Shown here: positions 1 to 7,712 of the stretch, piece by piece
How the letters are laid out: every line of letters begins with the position of its first letter
How positions within the stretch are numbered: position 1 is the first letter of the stretch
Assembly (NCBI RefSeq): GCF_032121415.1
Contig: NZ_CP135079.1
Coordinates: 4,030,001 to 4,094,000 of the forward strand
Origin: Streptomyces parvus
GTDB taxonomy: Bacteria; Actinomycetota; Actinomycetes; Streptomycetales; Streptomycetaceae
DNA: 64,000 bases
Direction of reading: 5' to 3'
The notes under the pieces: model-generated
Seen by the model: the letters and a program-made list of their open reading frames with translations, nothing else
Told to the model about the DNA's origin: nothing
Databases searched by the model: none
Position numbers and translations under genes: made by a program

Positions 1-61
1 GCTGCTCCGACAGCCCGTCGCGCAGGTCGACCGTCACGGTCAGCTCATGGATGTCGCTCAT
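1..61 (-). CDS. N-terminal start of an unidentified protein (runs off the window)
   Basis: Reading leftwards from an ATG at 61, the minus strand is open to the window edge for 20 codons, beginning MSDIHELTVTVDLRDG. It lies about 100 bases downstream of the monooxygenase gene on the same strand, so it may be the next gene of that operon. Too little is visible to assign a family. There is no strong Shine-Dalgarno sequence. Confidence 0.45.
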   Translation of the reverse strand, partial: MSDIHELTVTVDLRDGLSEQ

Positions 62-160
62 GGTTCCGGACCCTGACCACCGGCACTGACAGTCCCGTGC
101 GGTCCGGTCCGGTCGGGCCCCGTCCGTCCGGCCCGGCCGTCCGGTCCGTCCGATCGTCCG

Positions 161-1360
161 TCATCGGCGCGGCGGCCGGGCCACCCTCTTGGCGATCTTC
201 TCCGCGTCCAGGGCCATTTCGCGCAGCATCCCGCTGATCGGGTTGGTGAAGCCGGTGAAGTAGAGCCCGGGGGCGCCCTTCGGGGACCGGCCGCCGTGGG
301 TCACCGGGCGCCCCCGTCCGTCCAGCACGTCCAGGTGGCCCAGCAGCGGCTCCAGGGCGCGGTGGTAGCCGGTGGCGGCGATGACGGCGTCCGGGGTGAT
401 CCGGGTGCCGTCGGCCAGGACCACCGTGTCCCTGTCGAAGGAGGCGACCGTCGCCACGGGGATCACCCGGCCGGTCTTCACCGCGTCGATCAGGCCGACG
501 TCCTGGACCGGAATGGCTCCTTCGCGGACCCGGGAGTAGAGGCCGGTGGTGGGGCGCGGGAGGCCCTGGGCGGTCAGGTCGGGCACGGCGATCTTCGCCA
601 GCACGCTCCCGGCGCGGTCGACGAGGCGCACCGGCAGGCGGCGGACCAGGATGGCCGTGGCCTGGGCCGGCCAGCCGGCGGTGGAGCGGCGGACGATGTG
701 CGGGGCCGTACGGACCGCGATGCGCACGGCGGACGCGCCGCCAGCGGCCAGGTCCGCCGCGATCTCCGCGCCCGTGTTGCCGATGCCGACGACCAGGACG
801 TCCTTGTCGGCGTACGGGGCCGGGTTCCGGTACGCCGCCGCGTGCAGCAGCTCGCCCGTGAACGTGTCGCGGCCCGGCCACTCCGGTATGCGCGGGGTGT
901 GGTTGAAGCCGGTGGCGACGACGACCGCGCGGCCCCGCAGGACCCGCCCGCCCGTCGCGGTGAGCTGCCAGTCGCCGGAGCCGTCGGGGGCGGGGTCGAC
1001 CCTGGTCACCTCGACGCCCGTCACCACCTCCAGCTCATGGTGCTCGGTGTACTTCTCCAGGTACCGCACCACGTCGTCCCGGCCCACCCACCGCCCGAAC
1101 CTCCGCGGCATCTTCAGCCCCGGCAGGGCCGACCAGCGGCGGGTGGTGTGCAGGTGCAGCCGGTCGTAGTGGCCGCGCCAGGACGCCCCGACCCGGTCCG
1201 ACTTCTCCAGGACGACCGCCCGTACGCCCCGGGCACGCAGCGCGGCCGCGGCGGCGAGGCCTCCGGGGCCGCCGCCGATGACGTAGACGGGCCGGTCCTC
1301 CGTACGGTCGGTGAGGGCGGCGGCGTCGGGACTGACTGCGGAGGACGGGCTGTTGGGCAT
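161..1360 (-). CDS. FAD/NAD(P)-dependent monooxygenase-like flavoprotein
   Basis: This 399-residue protein has the two-dinucleotide-fold layout of flavin-containing and Baeyer-Villiger-type monooxygenases. An FAD-binding GGGPGG lies at residues 29-34. An ATGFNHTPRIPEWPG stretch near residues 149-163 resembles the family fingerprint. A second Rossmann motif (VVGIGNTGAE) near 190-199 would bind NADPH. It should be a soluble oxygenase that inserts oxygen into an organic substrate, but the substrate cannot be read from the sequence. The ATG at 1360 was chosen because the protein then begins just before the first fold; an open frame extends to 2263 only by running antisense to the next gene. A TTGACC box (1399-1404) on this strand may be its -35. 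Confidence 0.8.
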   Translation of the reverse strand: MPNSPSSAVSPDAAALTDRTEDRPVYVIGGGPGGLAAAAALRARGVRAVVLEKSDRVGASWRGHYDRLHLHTTRRWSALPGLKMPRRFGRWVGRDDVVRYLEKYTEHHELEVVTGVEVTRVDPAPDGSGDWQLTATGGRVLRGRAVVVATGFNHTPRIPEWPGRDTFTGELLHAAAYRNPAPYADKDVLVVGIGNTGAEIAADLAAGGASAVRIAVRTAPHIVRRSTAGWPAQATAILVRRLPVRLVDRAGSVLAKIAVPDLTAQGLPRPTTGLYSRVREGAIPVQDVGLIDAVKTGRVIPVATVASFDRDTVVLADGTRITPDAVIAATGYHRALEPLLGHLDVLDGRGRPVTHGGRSPKGAPGLYFTGFTNPISGMLREMALDAEKIAKRVARPPRR

Positions 1361-1627
1361 GGTTCGGAGCGTAATCGTCCGCTCTGTTGATGGGTCTCGG
1401 TCAAGAGGGAAATCGATTGCGAATTGATCACGGGTGTTCGGATGCGGTGGCTGCCCAGGGGGTCTGGGTCCCGTCGGCCGGAGAGGGCCGCCCCCTCCGG
1501 CCCGTACGGGGGCGGGTGCGCGCCCCTTGCGCGGCGCGGCCCGCATCCGCCGCCGGGTCGTCGAGCCCCGCCCGAGGCTGATCGCGTACGTCGTCGTCCA
1601 TGCCGAACTGGCCCTGGGGCTGTTCCT

Positions 1628-2053
1628 GTGAGCGCCGAACGTGCGGCCGCGGCCCCGCGCTTCGACCTGCCGGAGCCGGACGCCTTCACCCGCCCGTACT
1701 GGGACGCGGCGGCGGAGGGGCGGCTGCTCATCCGCCGCTGCGCCGGATGCGGCCGGGCGCATCACTACCCGCGCGAGTTCTGCCCGTACTGCTGGAGCCA
1801 GGACGCGGGGCGGGAGCCGGCGAGCGGGGAGGCGACGCTCTGCACCTGGTCCGTCGTCCACCGCAACGACCTGCCGCCCTTCGGCTCCCGCGTCCCGTAC
1901 GCGGCGGCCGTCGTCGACCTCGCCGAGGGGCCCCGGATGATGACGGAGATCGTGGAGTGCGCGCACGAGGCCCTGCGGATCGGGATGCGGCTGGCCGTCG
2001 CGTTCCGCACGGCGGGGGAAGATGCCGTACCGGTGTTCCGGCCCCGCGGCTGA
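1628..2053 (+). CDS. Zn-ribbon/OB-fold (DUF35) acyl-CoA-associated protein
   Basis: The 141-residue protein has the DUF35 layout: an N-terminal helix with PDAFTRPYWDAAAEGRL, a zinc ribbon with two Cys pairs (CAGCG at about 38-42, then CPYC at about 52-55), and an OB-fold tail. DUF35 proteins typically form tight complexes with thiolase-fold enzymes in steroid or fatty-acid degradation. The GTG at 1628 overlaps the TGA of another open frame (GTGA), as if coupled to an upstream gene that is no longer recognisable. Its likely thiolase partner survives only as a C-terminal fragment at 4431-4640. The gene itself looks intact but orphaned. Confidence 0.75.
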   Translation: MSAERAAAAPRFDLPEPDAFTRPYWDAAAEGRLLIRRCAGCGRAHHYPREFCPYCWSQDAGREPASGEATLCTWSVVHRNDLPPFGSRVPYAAAVVDLAEGPRMMTEIVECAHEALRIGMRLAVAFRTAGEDAVPVFRPRG

Positions 2054-2078
2054 GCGGCGCGCTTCTGTGGAAGGCTGG

Positions 2079-2663
2079 TCACAGCCCCGGCGCGCCCCAC
2101 ACCGGGAACCACCGGGACAGGTCCTTCTCCACCCGGAGGTCGTCGCCGAGGGCGCCCCGCACCTGGAGCTCCAGTTGGTTGTCCCGCTTCTCGGCGGTGC
2201 CGGGCAGCGGGGCGAACGGGTAGAACGTGCCGCGCTTGTAGAGGTAGACGAGAGCCAGCGCACGCCCCTCCGTGTTCCGGAATCCGATCAGGGAACACAG
2301 CAGATGCGGGCCGAAGCCGCCGTCCTGGAGCATCGTGTTGACCGCGTGCAGGTCGTTGACCAGGCCCGCCGTGTCGTCGGCCGGGTGGGTGGCCAGCAGC
2401 CAGGTGTAGCCGTACGCGTCCCGGCTGAACTCCACCGGGACGCCTCCGCGTTCCGTGTCCGCGTCCAGCAGTTCGCGTACGTCCTCCTGGAGCCGGGCGA
2501 AGCCGCCGCCCTCCACCCCGGCGAAGCAGACCGAGCCCCGGCCGGTCGGGGTGAAGCCGGTGGCGGCCTGGAGGGTGAGGGCGGCGGAGGGGACGGCGAA
2601 GAGCCGGTCGAGGTCGGGACGGACCGGTTTGCTCCGGCCGAGGATCGCGTCGAGCAGGCCCAC
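2079..2663 (-). CDS. PspAB-like PspA-associated protein
   Basis: This 194-residue protein starts GLLDAILGRSKPVRPDLDRL and matches what I know as the actinobacterial PspA-associated protein PspAB. It has no membrane segment. The GTG at 2663 was chosen because a GGAAGGAG ribosome site sits 9 bases upstream; an upstream ATG has no such site. It lies 28 bases downstream of htpX on the same strand, so the two are probably co-transcribed as a membrane-stress pair. Its molecular role is unknown; the phage-shock link rests on the family name and neighbourhood. Confidence 0.7.
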   Translation of the reverse strand: MGLLDAILGRSKPVRPDLDRLFAVPSAALTLQAATGFTPTGRGSVCFAGVEGGGFARLQEDVRELLDADTERGGVPVEFSRDAYGYTWLLATHPADDTAGLVNDLHAVNTMLQDGGFGPHLLCSLIGFRNTEGRALALVYLYKRGTFYPFAPLPGTAEKRDNQLELQVRGALGDDLRVEKDLSRWFPVWGAPGL

Positions 2664-2691
2664 GGGCACAACTCCTTCCACGCTCGATGGT

Positions 2692-3600
2692 TCAGCGGGA
2701 CAGGTCGGTGGAGATCCGGGACAGCTGGTCCAGGCGCTGTTCCAGCGTCGGGTGCGAGGAGAACAGCCGGCCCATGCTCTCCTTCGCGGAGAACGCGGGC
2801 ATGAAGTAGAACGCGTTGTACGGCTCCGCCTTCCGCAGGTCCTCCGTCGGAATGCGGGCCATCTGCCCGCTGACCTTCGTCAGGGCGGAGGCGAGCGCGG
2901 AGGGGCGGCCGGTGAGCAGGGCGGCGGCCCGGTCGGCGGAGAGTTCGCGGTAGCGGGAGAGCAGCCGGGTCAGCAGGAAGCTGATCGCGTACACGACGGC
3001 GCTGATCAGCGGGATCAGCAGAAGCAGGATGCCCGCCGGGTCGTTGCCGGGGCGGCTGCGCGCGAAGCCGCCCCACAGGGCGATCCGGGTGATGACGCCC
3101 GCCAGGACGCCCAGGAACGAGGCGATGGTCATGACGGCCACGTCCCGGTGCGCGACATGCGACATCTCGTGGGCGAGGACCCCCTCCAGCTCCTCCGGCT
3201 CCAGCCTGCGCAGCAGGCCCGTCGTCGCGCAGACCAGGGCCGTCTTCTCGCTGCGGCCGGTGGCGAACGCATTGGGTACGTCGCTGTCGGCGATGGCCAC
3301 CCTGGGCTTCGGCATGTCCGCCAGCGCGCAGATGCGGTCGATGGTGCCGTGCAGCTCGGGGGCCTGTTCGGGGGTGACCTCGCGGGCGCCCATGCCGTAC
3401 GCGGCGATGCGGTCGCTGAACCAGAACTGGGCTATGAACATGCCGCCCGTGATGATCAGGATGATCGGCCAGGAGCCCCGCAGGGCGGCGAGGAGCACGC
3501 CCACGAAGACGACGTAGAGCAGACCGATCAGGAACATGGTGGTGACCATGCGACCGGTCAGGCCCCGGTCGGGGGCGTAGCGCGAACGGGCCCGTGGCAT
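2692..3600 (-). CDS. htpX: HtpX-like membrane zinc metalloprotease
   Basis: The protein (302 residues) has two N-terminal membrane segments (about 19-40 and 43-60). The M48 zinc signature HEMSH is at 144-148, followed by further hydrophobic segments. The conserved ADSDVPNAFATGRS block before the active site is typical of HtpX. It would degrade damaged membrane proteins at the cytoplasmic face. The ATG at 3600 follows a GGGAGG site and gives the usual family length of about 290-300 residues. PspAB follows in the same operon. Confidence 0.9.
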   Translation of the reverse strand: MPRARSRYAPDRGLTGRMVTTMFLIGLLYVVFVGVLLAALRGSWPIILIITGGMFIAQFWFSDRIAAYGMGAREVTPEQAPELHGTIDRICALADMPKPRVAIADSDVPNAFATGRSEKTALVCATTGLLRRLEPEELEGVLAHEMSHVAHRDVAVMTIASFLGVLAGVITRIALWGGFARSRPGNDPAGILLLLIPLISAVVYAISFLLTRLLSRYRELSADRAAALLTGRPSALASALTKVSGQMARIPTEDLRKAEPYNAFYFMPAFSAKESMGRLFSSHPTLEQRLDQLSRISTDLSR

Positions 3601-3679
3601 CGATGCCTCCCTACAGCTCAGCTGTCTCCCATAGTGCCCTTTTAGGGTGAGAACCGGATAAACGTGCTGTCTGCACCGG

Positions 3680-4363
3680 TCAGGGCCAGAGCAACGCACG
3701 CGTCCAGTTGCCGCCCGTGGCCCCCTCGGTACGGCGGTAGCGCAGCCGGATGTGGCGTCGCCGGGCGTCGCCCTGGAAGAACTCGACCTCGGCCGGCTCG
3801 ACCACGTACCGGGTCCAGGTCGGGGCCTCCGTGTCCGGCTCCTCCACCGCCCGGTCCCGGGCCGCGTCCGCCGTCCGGTGCAGCTCCGCCACCGAGCCGA
3901 CGACCTCGCTCTGCGCCCCGGTCAGCGCGGCGGCGAGCGCCCCGGTGGACCGGGCGTGCAGGTCGGCGTGGCTCTCGGCCGGGGTGCAGCGGACGACGGG
4001 GCCCCGGACCCGTACCTGCCGACCTTGCGCGGGCCAGTAGAAGCCGAGCGCGGCGTACGGGCGGGCGGCGAGCTGGTGGCCCTTGGCGCTGGTGGCGTGC
4101 GAGGCGAAGTGCCAGCCCCGCTCGTCGGCGTCGTGCAGGAGCAGCGTGCGGACGTCGGGGAGGCCCTCGGCGTCGGCCGTGGCCAGCGCCATCGCGTGCG
4201 GCTCGGGCTGCCCCGCCGCCACGGCCTCGGCGAACCAGGAGTGGAAGAGAGCGAGGGGCGCGGGCGGGGCGGAATCCGGATCGAAGGCGGGCAGCTCGGT
4301 GTCCCAGACACGCTGGGCGTGCAGAAGGTCGCGGAAGGGGCGCTGGGAGGTGTCGTCGGTCAT
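3680..4363 (-). CDS. Pyridoxamine-5'-phosphate-oxidase-like flavoprotein
   Basis: The 227-residue protein has a PNPOx split-barrel fold. PHAMALATADAEGLPDVRTLLL, SHATSAKGHQLAARPYAAL and WPAQGRQVRVRG match the FMN-binding core. The C-terminal EFFQGDARRRHIRLRYRR replaces the RLHDR motif of classical PdxH, so the substrate may differ from pyridoxine or pyridoxamine phosphate. The ATG at 4363 is preferred; another in-frame ATG lies 18 bases upstream. It stands alone between htpX and the pseudogene region. It would be annotated as pyridoxal 5'-phosphate synthase by similarity, but the altered C-terminus makes that uncertain. Confidence 0.75.
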   Translation of the reverse strand: MTDDTSQRPFRDLLHAQRVWDTELPAFDPDSAPPAPLALFHSWFAEAVAAGQPEPHAMALATADAEGLPDVRTLLLHDADERGWHFASHATSAKGHQLAARPYAALGFYWPAQGRQVRVRGPVVRCTPAESHADLHARSTGALAAALTGAQSEVVGSVAELHRTADAARDRAVEEPDTEAPTWTRYVVEPAEVEFFQGDARRRHIRLRYRRTEGATGGNWTRALLWP

Positions 4364-4430
4364 GGGGCCATTGGACCCCACGGGGCCTGGAGGGCGTGGT
4401 CACCGTCGTCGGACTCTGAGGGCCGGGCCC

Positions 4431-4640
4431 TCACGTCCGTCCCAGCACCACCGTCCCCGACGAGCAGAACCAGCCGCCCGTCCCCGACGCCACCGCCAGC
4501 TCCGGCAACCCGCCTCCGGCCCTGTGCACCTGCCGCGGTCCCGCCTCGCCGCGCAACTGCCGTACCGCCTCCACCAGCAGAAACAGCCCGCGCATCCCGG
4601 GATGGCAGGCGGACAGGCCGCCGCCGTCCGGCCGCCTCCA
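4431..4640 (-). pseudogene. Thiolase C-terminal fragment
   Basis: In one minus-strand frame the sequence reads PDGGGLSACHPGMRGLFL...VEAVRQLRG...GTGGWFCSSGTVVLGRT and then stops at 4431. This is the C-terminal end of a lipid-transfer/acetyl-CoA acetyltransferase-type thiolase, including the region around the second catalytic cysteine. Nothing upstream continues in frame; at about 4640 it abuts an acyl-CoA dehydrogenase fragment in a different frame. It therefore lacks more than 300 N-terminal residues and cannot be functional. It was probably the partner of the DUF35 protein at 1628. Confidence 0.75.
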
Positions 4641-4890
4641 GGGCCTGGGCGAGCGCGAGCGGCCCGGCCACCGGGTCCCGGGCGGCGTGGTAGGCGGCGG
4701 AGCGGGCCGCCTCGACCCGTACGTACAGGTCGGCGAGGCGGTGCTTGACCGCCTGGAAGGATCCGACGGTCCTGCCGAACTGTTCGCGGGCCTTCACGTA
4801 CTCCACGGTGCGCTCCAAAGCGCTCGCCGCCGTTCCGACCGCCTCGGCGGCGAGGATCGCGGTGGCCGTGCGCCTGGTATCGGTGCAGGA
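4641..4890 (-). pseudogene. Acyl-CoA dehydrogenase fragment (helical C-domain, first part)
   Basis: The minus strand encodes TATAILAAEAVGTAASALE, then RTVEYVKAREQFGRTVGSFQ, then AVKHRLADLYVRVEAARSAA and finally GPLALAQALEA, the classic helical C-terminal domain of FadE-type acyl-CoA dehydrogenases. It is open upstream only briefly and breaks at about 4890, and there is no N-terminal FAD domain. The part that should come next (the HGGIGFTWEH tail) is not downstream but lies on the opposite strand from 4902. This suggests an inversion inside one gene. Confidence 0.8.
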
Positions 4891-4901
4891 CCACCACCGG
4901 T

Positions 4902-5089
4902 GAGGCCGTCGAGTCGCACGGCGGCATCGGCTTCACCTGGGAGCACGAGGCGCACCGCTACCTCAAGCGGGCGGCGAACTGCTCTTCGGCCCGGTCCACC
5001 GGCTGCGCGACCACGCGGCCGGGCGGGCCGGGCTGTTCGGGCCCGCCACCGCCGCCTCGGGGGTCCCGCGCGGGGCGGGCGTCCGGTGA
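4902..5089 (+). pseudogene. Acyl-CoA dehydrogenase C-terminal tail, opposite strand, frameshifted
   Basis: The plus strand reads EAVESHGGIGFTWEHEAHRY followed by LKRA. It then shifts frame and continues GGELLFGPVHRLRDHAAGRA up to a TGA at 5087-5089. This is the extreme C-terminus of an acyl-CoA dehydrogenase. It complements the minus-strand fragment ending at about 4890 almost without overlap. The TGA overlaps the GTG of the next gene, an operon-style coupling that shows the plus strand was the original orientation. Confidence 0.75.
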
Positions 5090-5568
5090 CCCGCGCCCGG
5101 GGTGCGCGGCTGGTCCAGCAGGTCTCCGCGACCCGGGCCTTCGCGCTGATCGCCCCGCATGTGGTTCCCCTGCTGGACCAAACCGTGCACCGGCTCACCC
5201 GGGCAGGGTGCTGCTCAGCCCGGATGCTGCCGGGGCTCGTCCTCACGGTGCCGGGGGCGCGCACGGGCCGGCCGAGGACCGCCCCGCTGGCCTGCATGCC
5301 CGAGGGGGAGGTGGAGGGCGCCTGGATCGTGGTCGGCAGCAACTTCGGCCGTACGGGTCACCCGGCCTGGACCGCGAACCTGCTGGCCCGCGGCGGCGAG
5401 GCCGTCGTCAACTGGCGCGGCCGGGACATCCCCGTACGCGCGACCCTGCTGGAGGGGGAGGAGCGGGCCCGGGTGTGGGAGGCCGCGCTCGCGTTCTGGC
5501 CGCCGTACGCGGCGTACGAGCGACGGGTGGGGCGGCAGATCCGGCTGTTCCGGCTGGAGAGGCGGTAG
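5086..5568 (+). CDS. Deazaflavin (F420)-dependent nitroreductase-family protein
   Basis: At 160 residues this is the usual size for the Ddn/deazaflavin-dependent oxidoreductase family. The core PGLVLTVPGARTGRPRTAPL and the block WIVVGSNFGRTGHPAWTANL are family hallmarks of the F420-binding split barrel. It would use reduced F420 to reduce an organic substrate in the cytoplasm. The GTG at 5086 overlaps the stop of the acyl-CoA dehydrogenase tail (GTGA), so it was probably translated with that enzyme before the locus decayed. The reading frame itself shows no damage. Confidence 0.75.
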   Translation: MTRARGARLVQQVSATRAFALIAPHVVPLLDQTVHRLTRAGCCSARMLPGLVLTVPGARTGRPRTAPLACMPEGEVEGAWIVVGSNFGRTGHPAWTANLLARGGEAVVNWRGRDIPVRATLLEGEERARVWEAALAFWPPYAAYERRVGRQIRLFRLERR

Positions 5569-5615
5569 CAGGAGGAGCGGCGGCCCGGGGTGGTGGCCGG
5601 GAGCGTCCGGGGACG

Positions 5616-5661
5616 CCGACGGCGGACCACCCGCAGGGGTGCGTGGGTGGTCCGCCGTCGG
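5616..5661. terminator. Strong bidirectional hairpin terminator
   Basis: A perfect 17-bp inverted repeat (5616-5632 with 5645-5661, arm CCGACGGCGGACCACCC) encloses a 12-base loop. It lies between the converging F420-type reductase and tetR genes, so it can end transcription from both sides. There is no U-tract, as is common in Streptomyces. Confidence 0.85.
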
Positions 5662-5687
5662 TGAGACAGGACGTGGCGGGGGGGGGG

Positions 5688-6335
5688 CTACTTCGTCGGC
5701 TTCTTGCCGGTGATGCCGAGGTGGACCAACAGCGCCAGGTTAGGGCGCAGTTCGGCCTGCTTCACACCCCAGGTGGTGAAGCCCTTCTGGTGTGAGGCGA
5801 CCGCCGCCAGCATCGCCACCAGGGAGCCGGCCATCGCCGCCGGGCTGACGTCCTTGTCGACCTTGCCCTTGCTCTGGAGCTCCTTCACCGAATCCGTGAG
5901 GGAGTTGGTGACCGAGTTCAGGATCTTCATCCGGATCTTGTAGAACCGTTTGTCCCCCTCGGCCGCGCCGAGGTCGATCACCCGGAGGATGGCGTCGTTG
6001 TGCCGCCAGAAGTCGAGGAATCCTTCGACGAGTTGCTCGGAGGTGGTCCAGCCGGCCTTGCCGACCCAGGAGCGTCCGGCGACCAGTTCGGTGAGTCCGG
6101 CACCCTCCTTGGCGACTTCCTCGGCGATTTCGAGGACGGCGCCCTCAACGTCGGGGAAGTACTGGTAGAAAGTCGCGGGTGAAGTCCCGGCCTTCCGGGC
6201 GACGTCGATGACTTTGACGTCCCGGTACGGCGAGGAGCTGAGCATCTCGCTGAGGCAGTCGAGCAGCTTCTGCCGCGTCGCCTGACCGCGTCGACCAGCC
6301 ACGCGGCCGTCGACGGTGCGTACTTGTCCTGTCAT
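5688..6335 (-). CDS. TetR-family transcriptional regulator
   Basis: The 215-residue protein has a TetR helix-turn-helix at about residues 20-65 (VIDVARKAGTSPATFYQYFP at 42-61) and an all-helical C-terminal ligand pocket. The ligand is unknown. The gene faces the acyl-CoA debris and the F420-type reductase across a shared terminator. It may have controlled that CoA-catabolic cluster, or it may belong to the afsK side, where I recall a conserved TetR gene. The start MTGQVRTVDG is the only reasonable ATG. Confidence 0.85.
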   Translation of the reverse strand: MTGQVRTVDGRVAGRRGQATRQKLLDCLSEMLSSSPYRDVKVIDVARKAGTSPATFYQYFPDVEGAVLEIAEEVAKEGAGLTELVAGRSWVGKAGWTTSEQLVEGFLDFWRHNDAILRVIDLGAAEGDKRFYKIRMKILNSVTNSLTDSVKELQSKGKVDKDVSPAAMAGSLVAMLAAVASHQKGFTTWGVKQAELRPNLALLVHLGITGKKPTK

Positions 6336-6511
6336 GCCGTCAGCTTACCGAGGGGTGATGGGAGCGCGATTCGGCCGACTGCAAATGGGGAACGGCGCAG
6401 GATCGGCGGGGCGCGCGGGGGCGCGGAGGGGCAGTTTTCGGCCGCGGCGCGCGAGGGTGATGAAGCCGCAAGCGAGGGCGGTGGCGCTGGGGATGCTACG
6501 GACGGTAAATG

Positions 6512-6557
6512 TTATCAACAGCCTGTGGATAACTTCGGTGGACAACTTTCGTCCACG
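6512..6557. promoter_or_regulatory. Cluster of DnaA-box-like 9-mers in an AT-richer spacer
   Basis: The 383-base spacer 6336-6718 between divergent tetR and the VOC gene holds no gene. Within 46 bases it carries TTATCAACA (6512-6520), TGTGGATAA (6524-6532, reverse complement TTATCCACA, a perfect E. coli-type DnaA box), TGGACAA (6539-6545, one mismatch from TTGTCCACA as a 9-mer) and CGTCCACG (6550-6557). Closer to the VOC start, four GTCAC repeats (6664-6696) form TGACG/CGTCA pairs, possibly an operator. The DnaA-box reading is by motif only. Confidence 0.45.
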
Positions 6558-6718
6558 TGCTGGGCGACCTCTTCATCAATCGGGCAGATGTTCCCCATAG
6601 GTGCATCTGCCAGGCGTCGGAGCGCGCGGGTGCAGGGGCGAGGTTACGTTGACTGTGACGGGCGTCACGACGTCACGGTGTCACTGTCGGCGTCACTGCT
6701 AAGGAAGGACCCGGTCCC

Positions 6719-7528
6719 ATGGCCGCATTCGCGCATTCCGCGCCGTGCTGGGCGGACGTGCAGCTCTCCGACCTCGAAGCGGGCAAGCGCTTCTACGGCG
6801 GGCTCTTCGGCTGGACCTTCCGGGCGGGCGACGGCATGCCCTTCGCCGACGCGCTCAGCGACGGCCGCCTGGTCGCCGCGCTCGCCGCCAAGAAGGACGG
6901 CCGGATGCCCACGGCCTGGGGCGTCTACTTCTCCACCGACGACATCCGGGCCATCGTCGCCTCGATCCGCGAGCACGGCGGCCAGATCATCACCGACCCC
7001 GTAAGGGCGGGGCGCGCCGGGATCGTGGCGGAGGCGGCCGACCCCGGGGGCGCGGTCTTCGGGCTCTGGCAGCCGGAGGAGCGCGCGGGCTTCGAGAAGC
7101 AGAACGACCCCGGCTCCTTCTGCTGGACCGAGGTCTACACCCGGCAGCCGGACCGGGTGGACCCCTTCTACGAGAAGGTCTTCGGTTTCCACGGCACCGA
7201 CCTGGACGAGGCGGGCCGCGATGTCTCCGACGACACCGAAGCCCTCGTCGACTTCCGGATGTGGTCCCCCGAGGGCGCCGAACCGGGCCCGGACACCGCC
7301 GTCGGCGGCCGCAGCGTCATCACGGACGCGTTCCCGGCCGAGATGCCGAGCTACTTCCTCATCTACTTCGCCGTCGCCGACTGCGACGCCGCCGCCGAAC
7401 TCGCCGTACAGCTCGGCGGCCGGGTCGCCCAGCCGCCCTTCGACATCCCCTACGGGCGGATGGCCGTGCTCCACGACGACCAGGGGGCCGCCTTCGCCGT
7501 ACTGCAGCCCAGCGAGCTGCTTCCCTGA
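6719..7528 (+). CDS. VOC-superfamily (double glyoxalase-fold) protein, candidate AfsK partner
   Basis: The protein is 269 residues long. Two glyoxalase/bleomycin-resistance folds are visible: about 5-125 (CWADVQLSDLEAGKRFYGGL...) and about 135-265 (CWTEVYTRQPDRVDPFYEKV...). There is no signal peptide. It starts at the ATG after an AAGGAAGGA site. It lies directly upstream of afsK on the same strand. In S. coelicolor an AfsK-binding inhibitor, KbpA, is encoded next to afsK; I cannot confirm that this is its orthologue, so no symbol is given. Otherwise it could be an unassigned VOC enzyme. Confidence 0.8.
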   Translation: MAAFAHSAPCWADVQLSDLEAGKRFYGGLFGWTFRAGDGMPFADALSDGRLVAALAAKKDGRMPTAWGVYFSTDDIRAIVASIREHGGQIITDPVRAGRAGIVAEAADPGGAVFGLWQPEERAGFEKQNDPGSFCWTEVYTRQPDRVDPFYEKVFGFHGTDLDEAGRDVSDDTEALVDFRMWSPEGAEPGPDTAVGGRSVITDAFPAEMPSYFLIYFAVADCDAAAELAVQLGGRVAQPPFDIPYGRMAVLHDDQGAAFAVLQPSELLP

Positions 7529-7580
7529 CCGGTGCGGGTGAACCCGGTGTGGACGGATACGGGATGAAGTGACATGGGAC

Positions 7581-7635
7581 ACCCCGATCCGCCCCCGGGT
7601 TCGCAACCGGGGCCCGAGCCAGGAAGAATCGGGGT
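7581..7635. other. Nested hairpin between the VOC gene and afsK
   Basis: ACCCCGAT (7581-7588) pairs with ATCGGGGT (7628-7635). Inside it, CCCCGGGTT pairs imperfectly with AACCGGGG across a CGC loop. It could terminate the VOC transcript or structure the afsK leader, which is about 180 bases long. Confidence 0.45.
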
Positions 7636-7712
7636 GCGCGCAGGGCGGGATTCGACCGGGCGGTAATTCGCGGACTTCGTCGCCGAGGTCCGTACGGGGA
7701 GGTGGCAGGCAA

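Noticed and set aside
161..2263. 700-residue version of the flavoprotein
   Set aside because: The extra N-terminus is antisense to the DUF35 gene; family length and alignment support the start at 1360.
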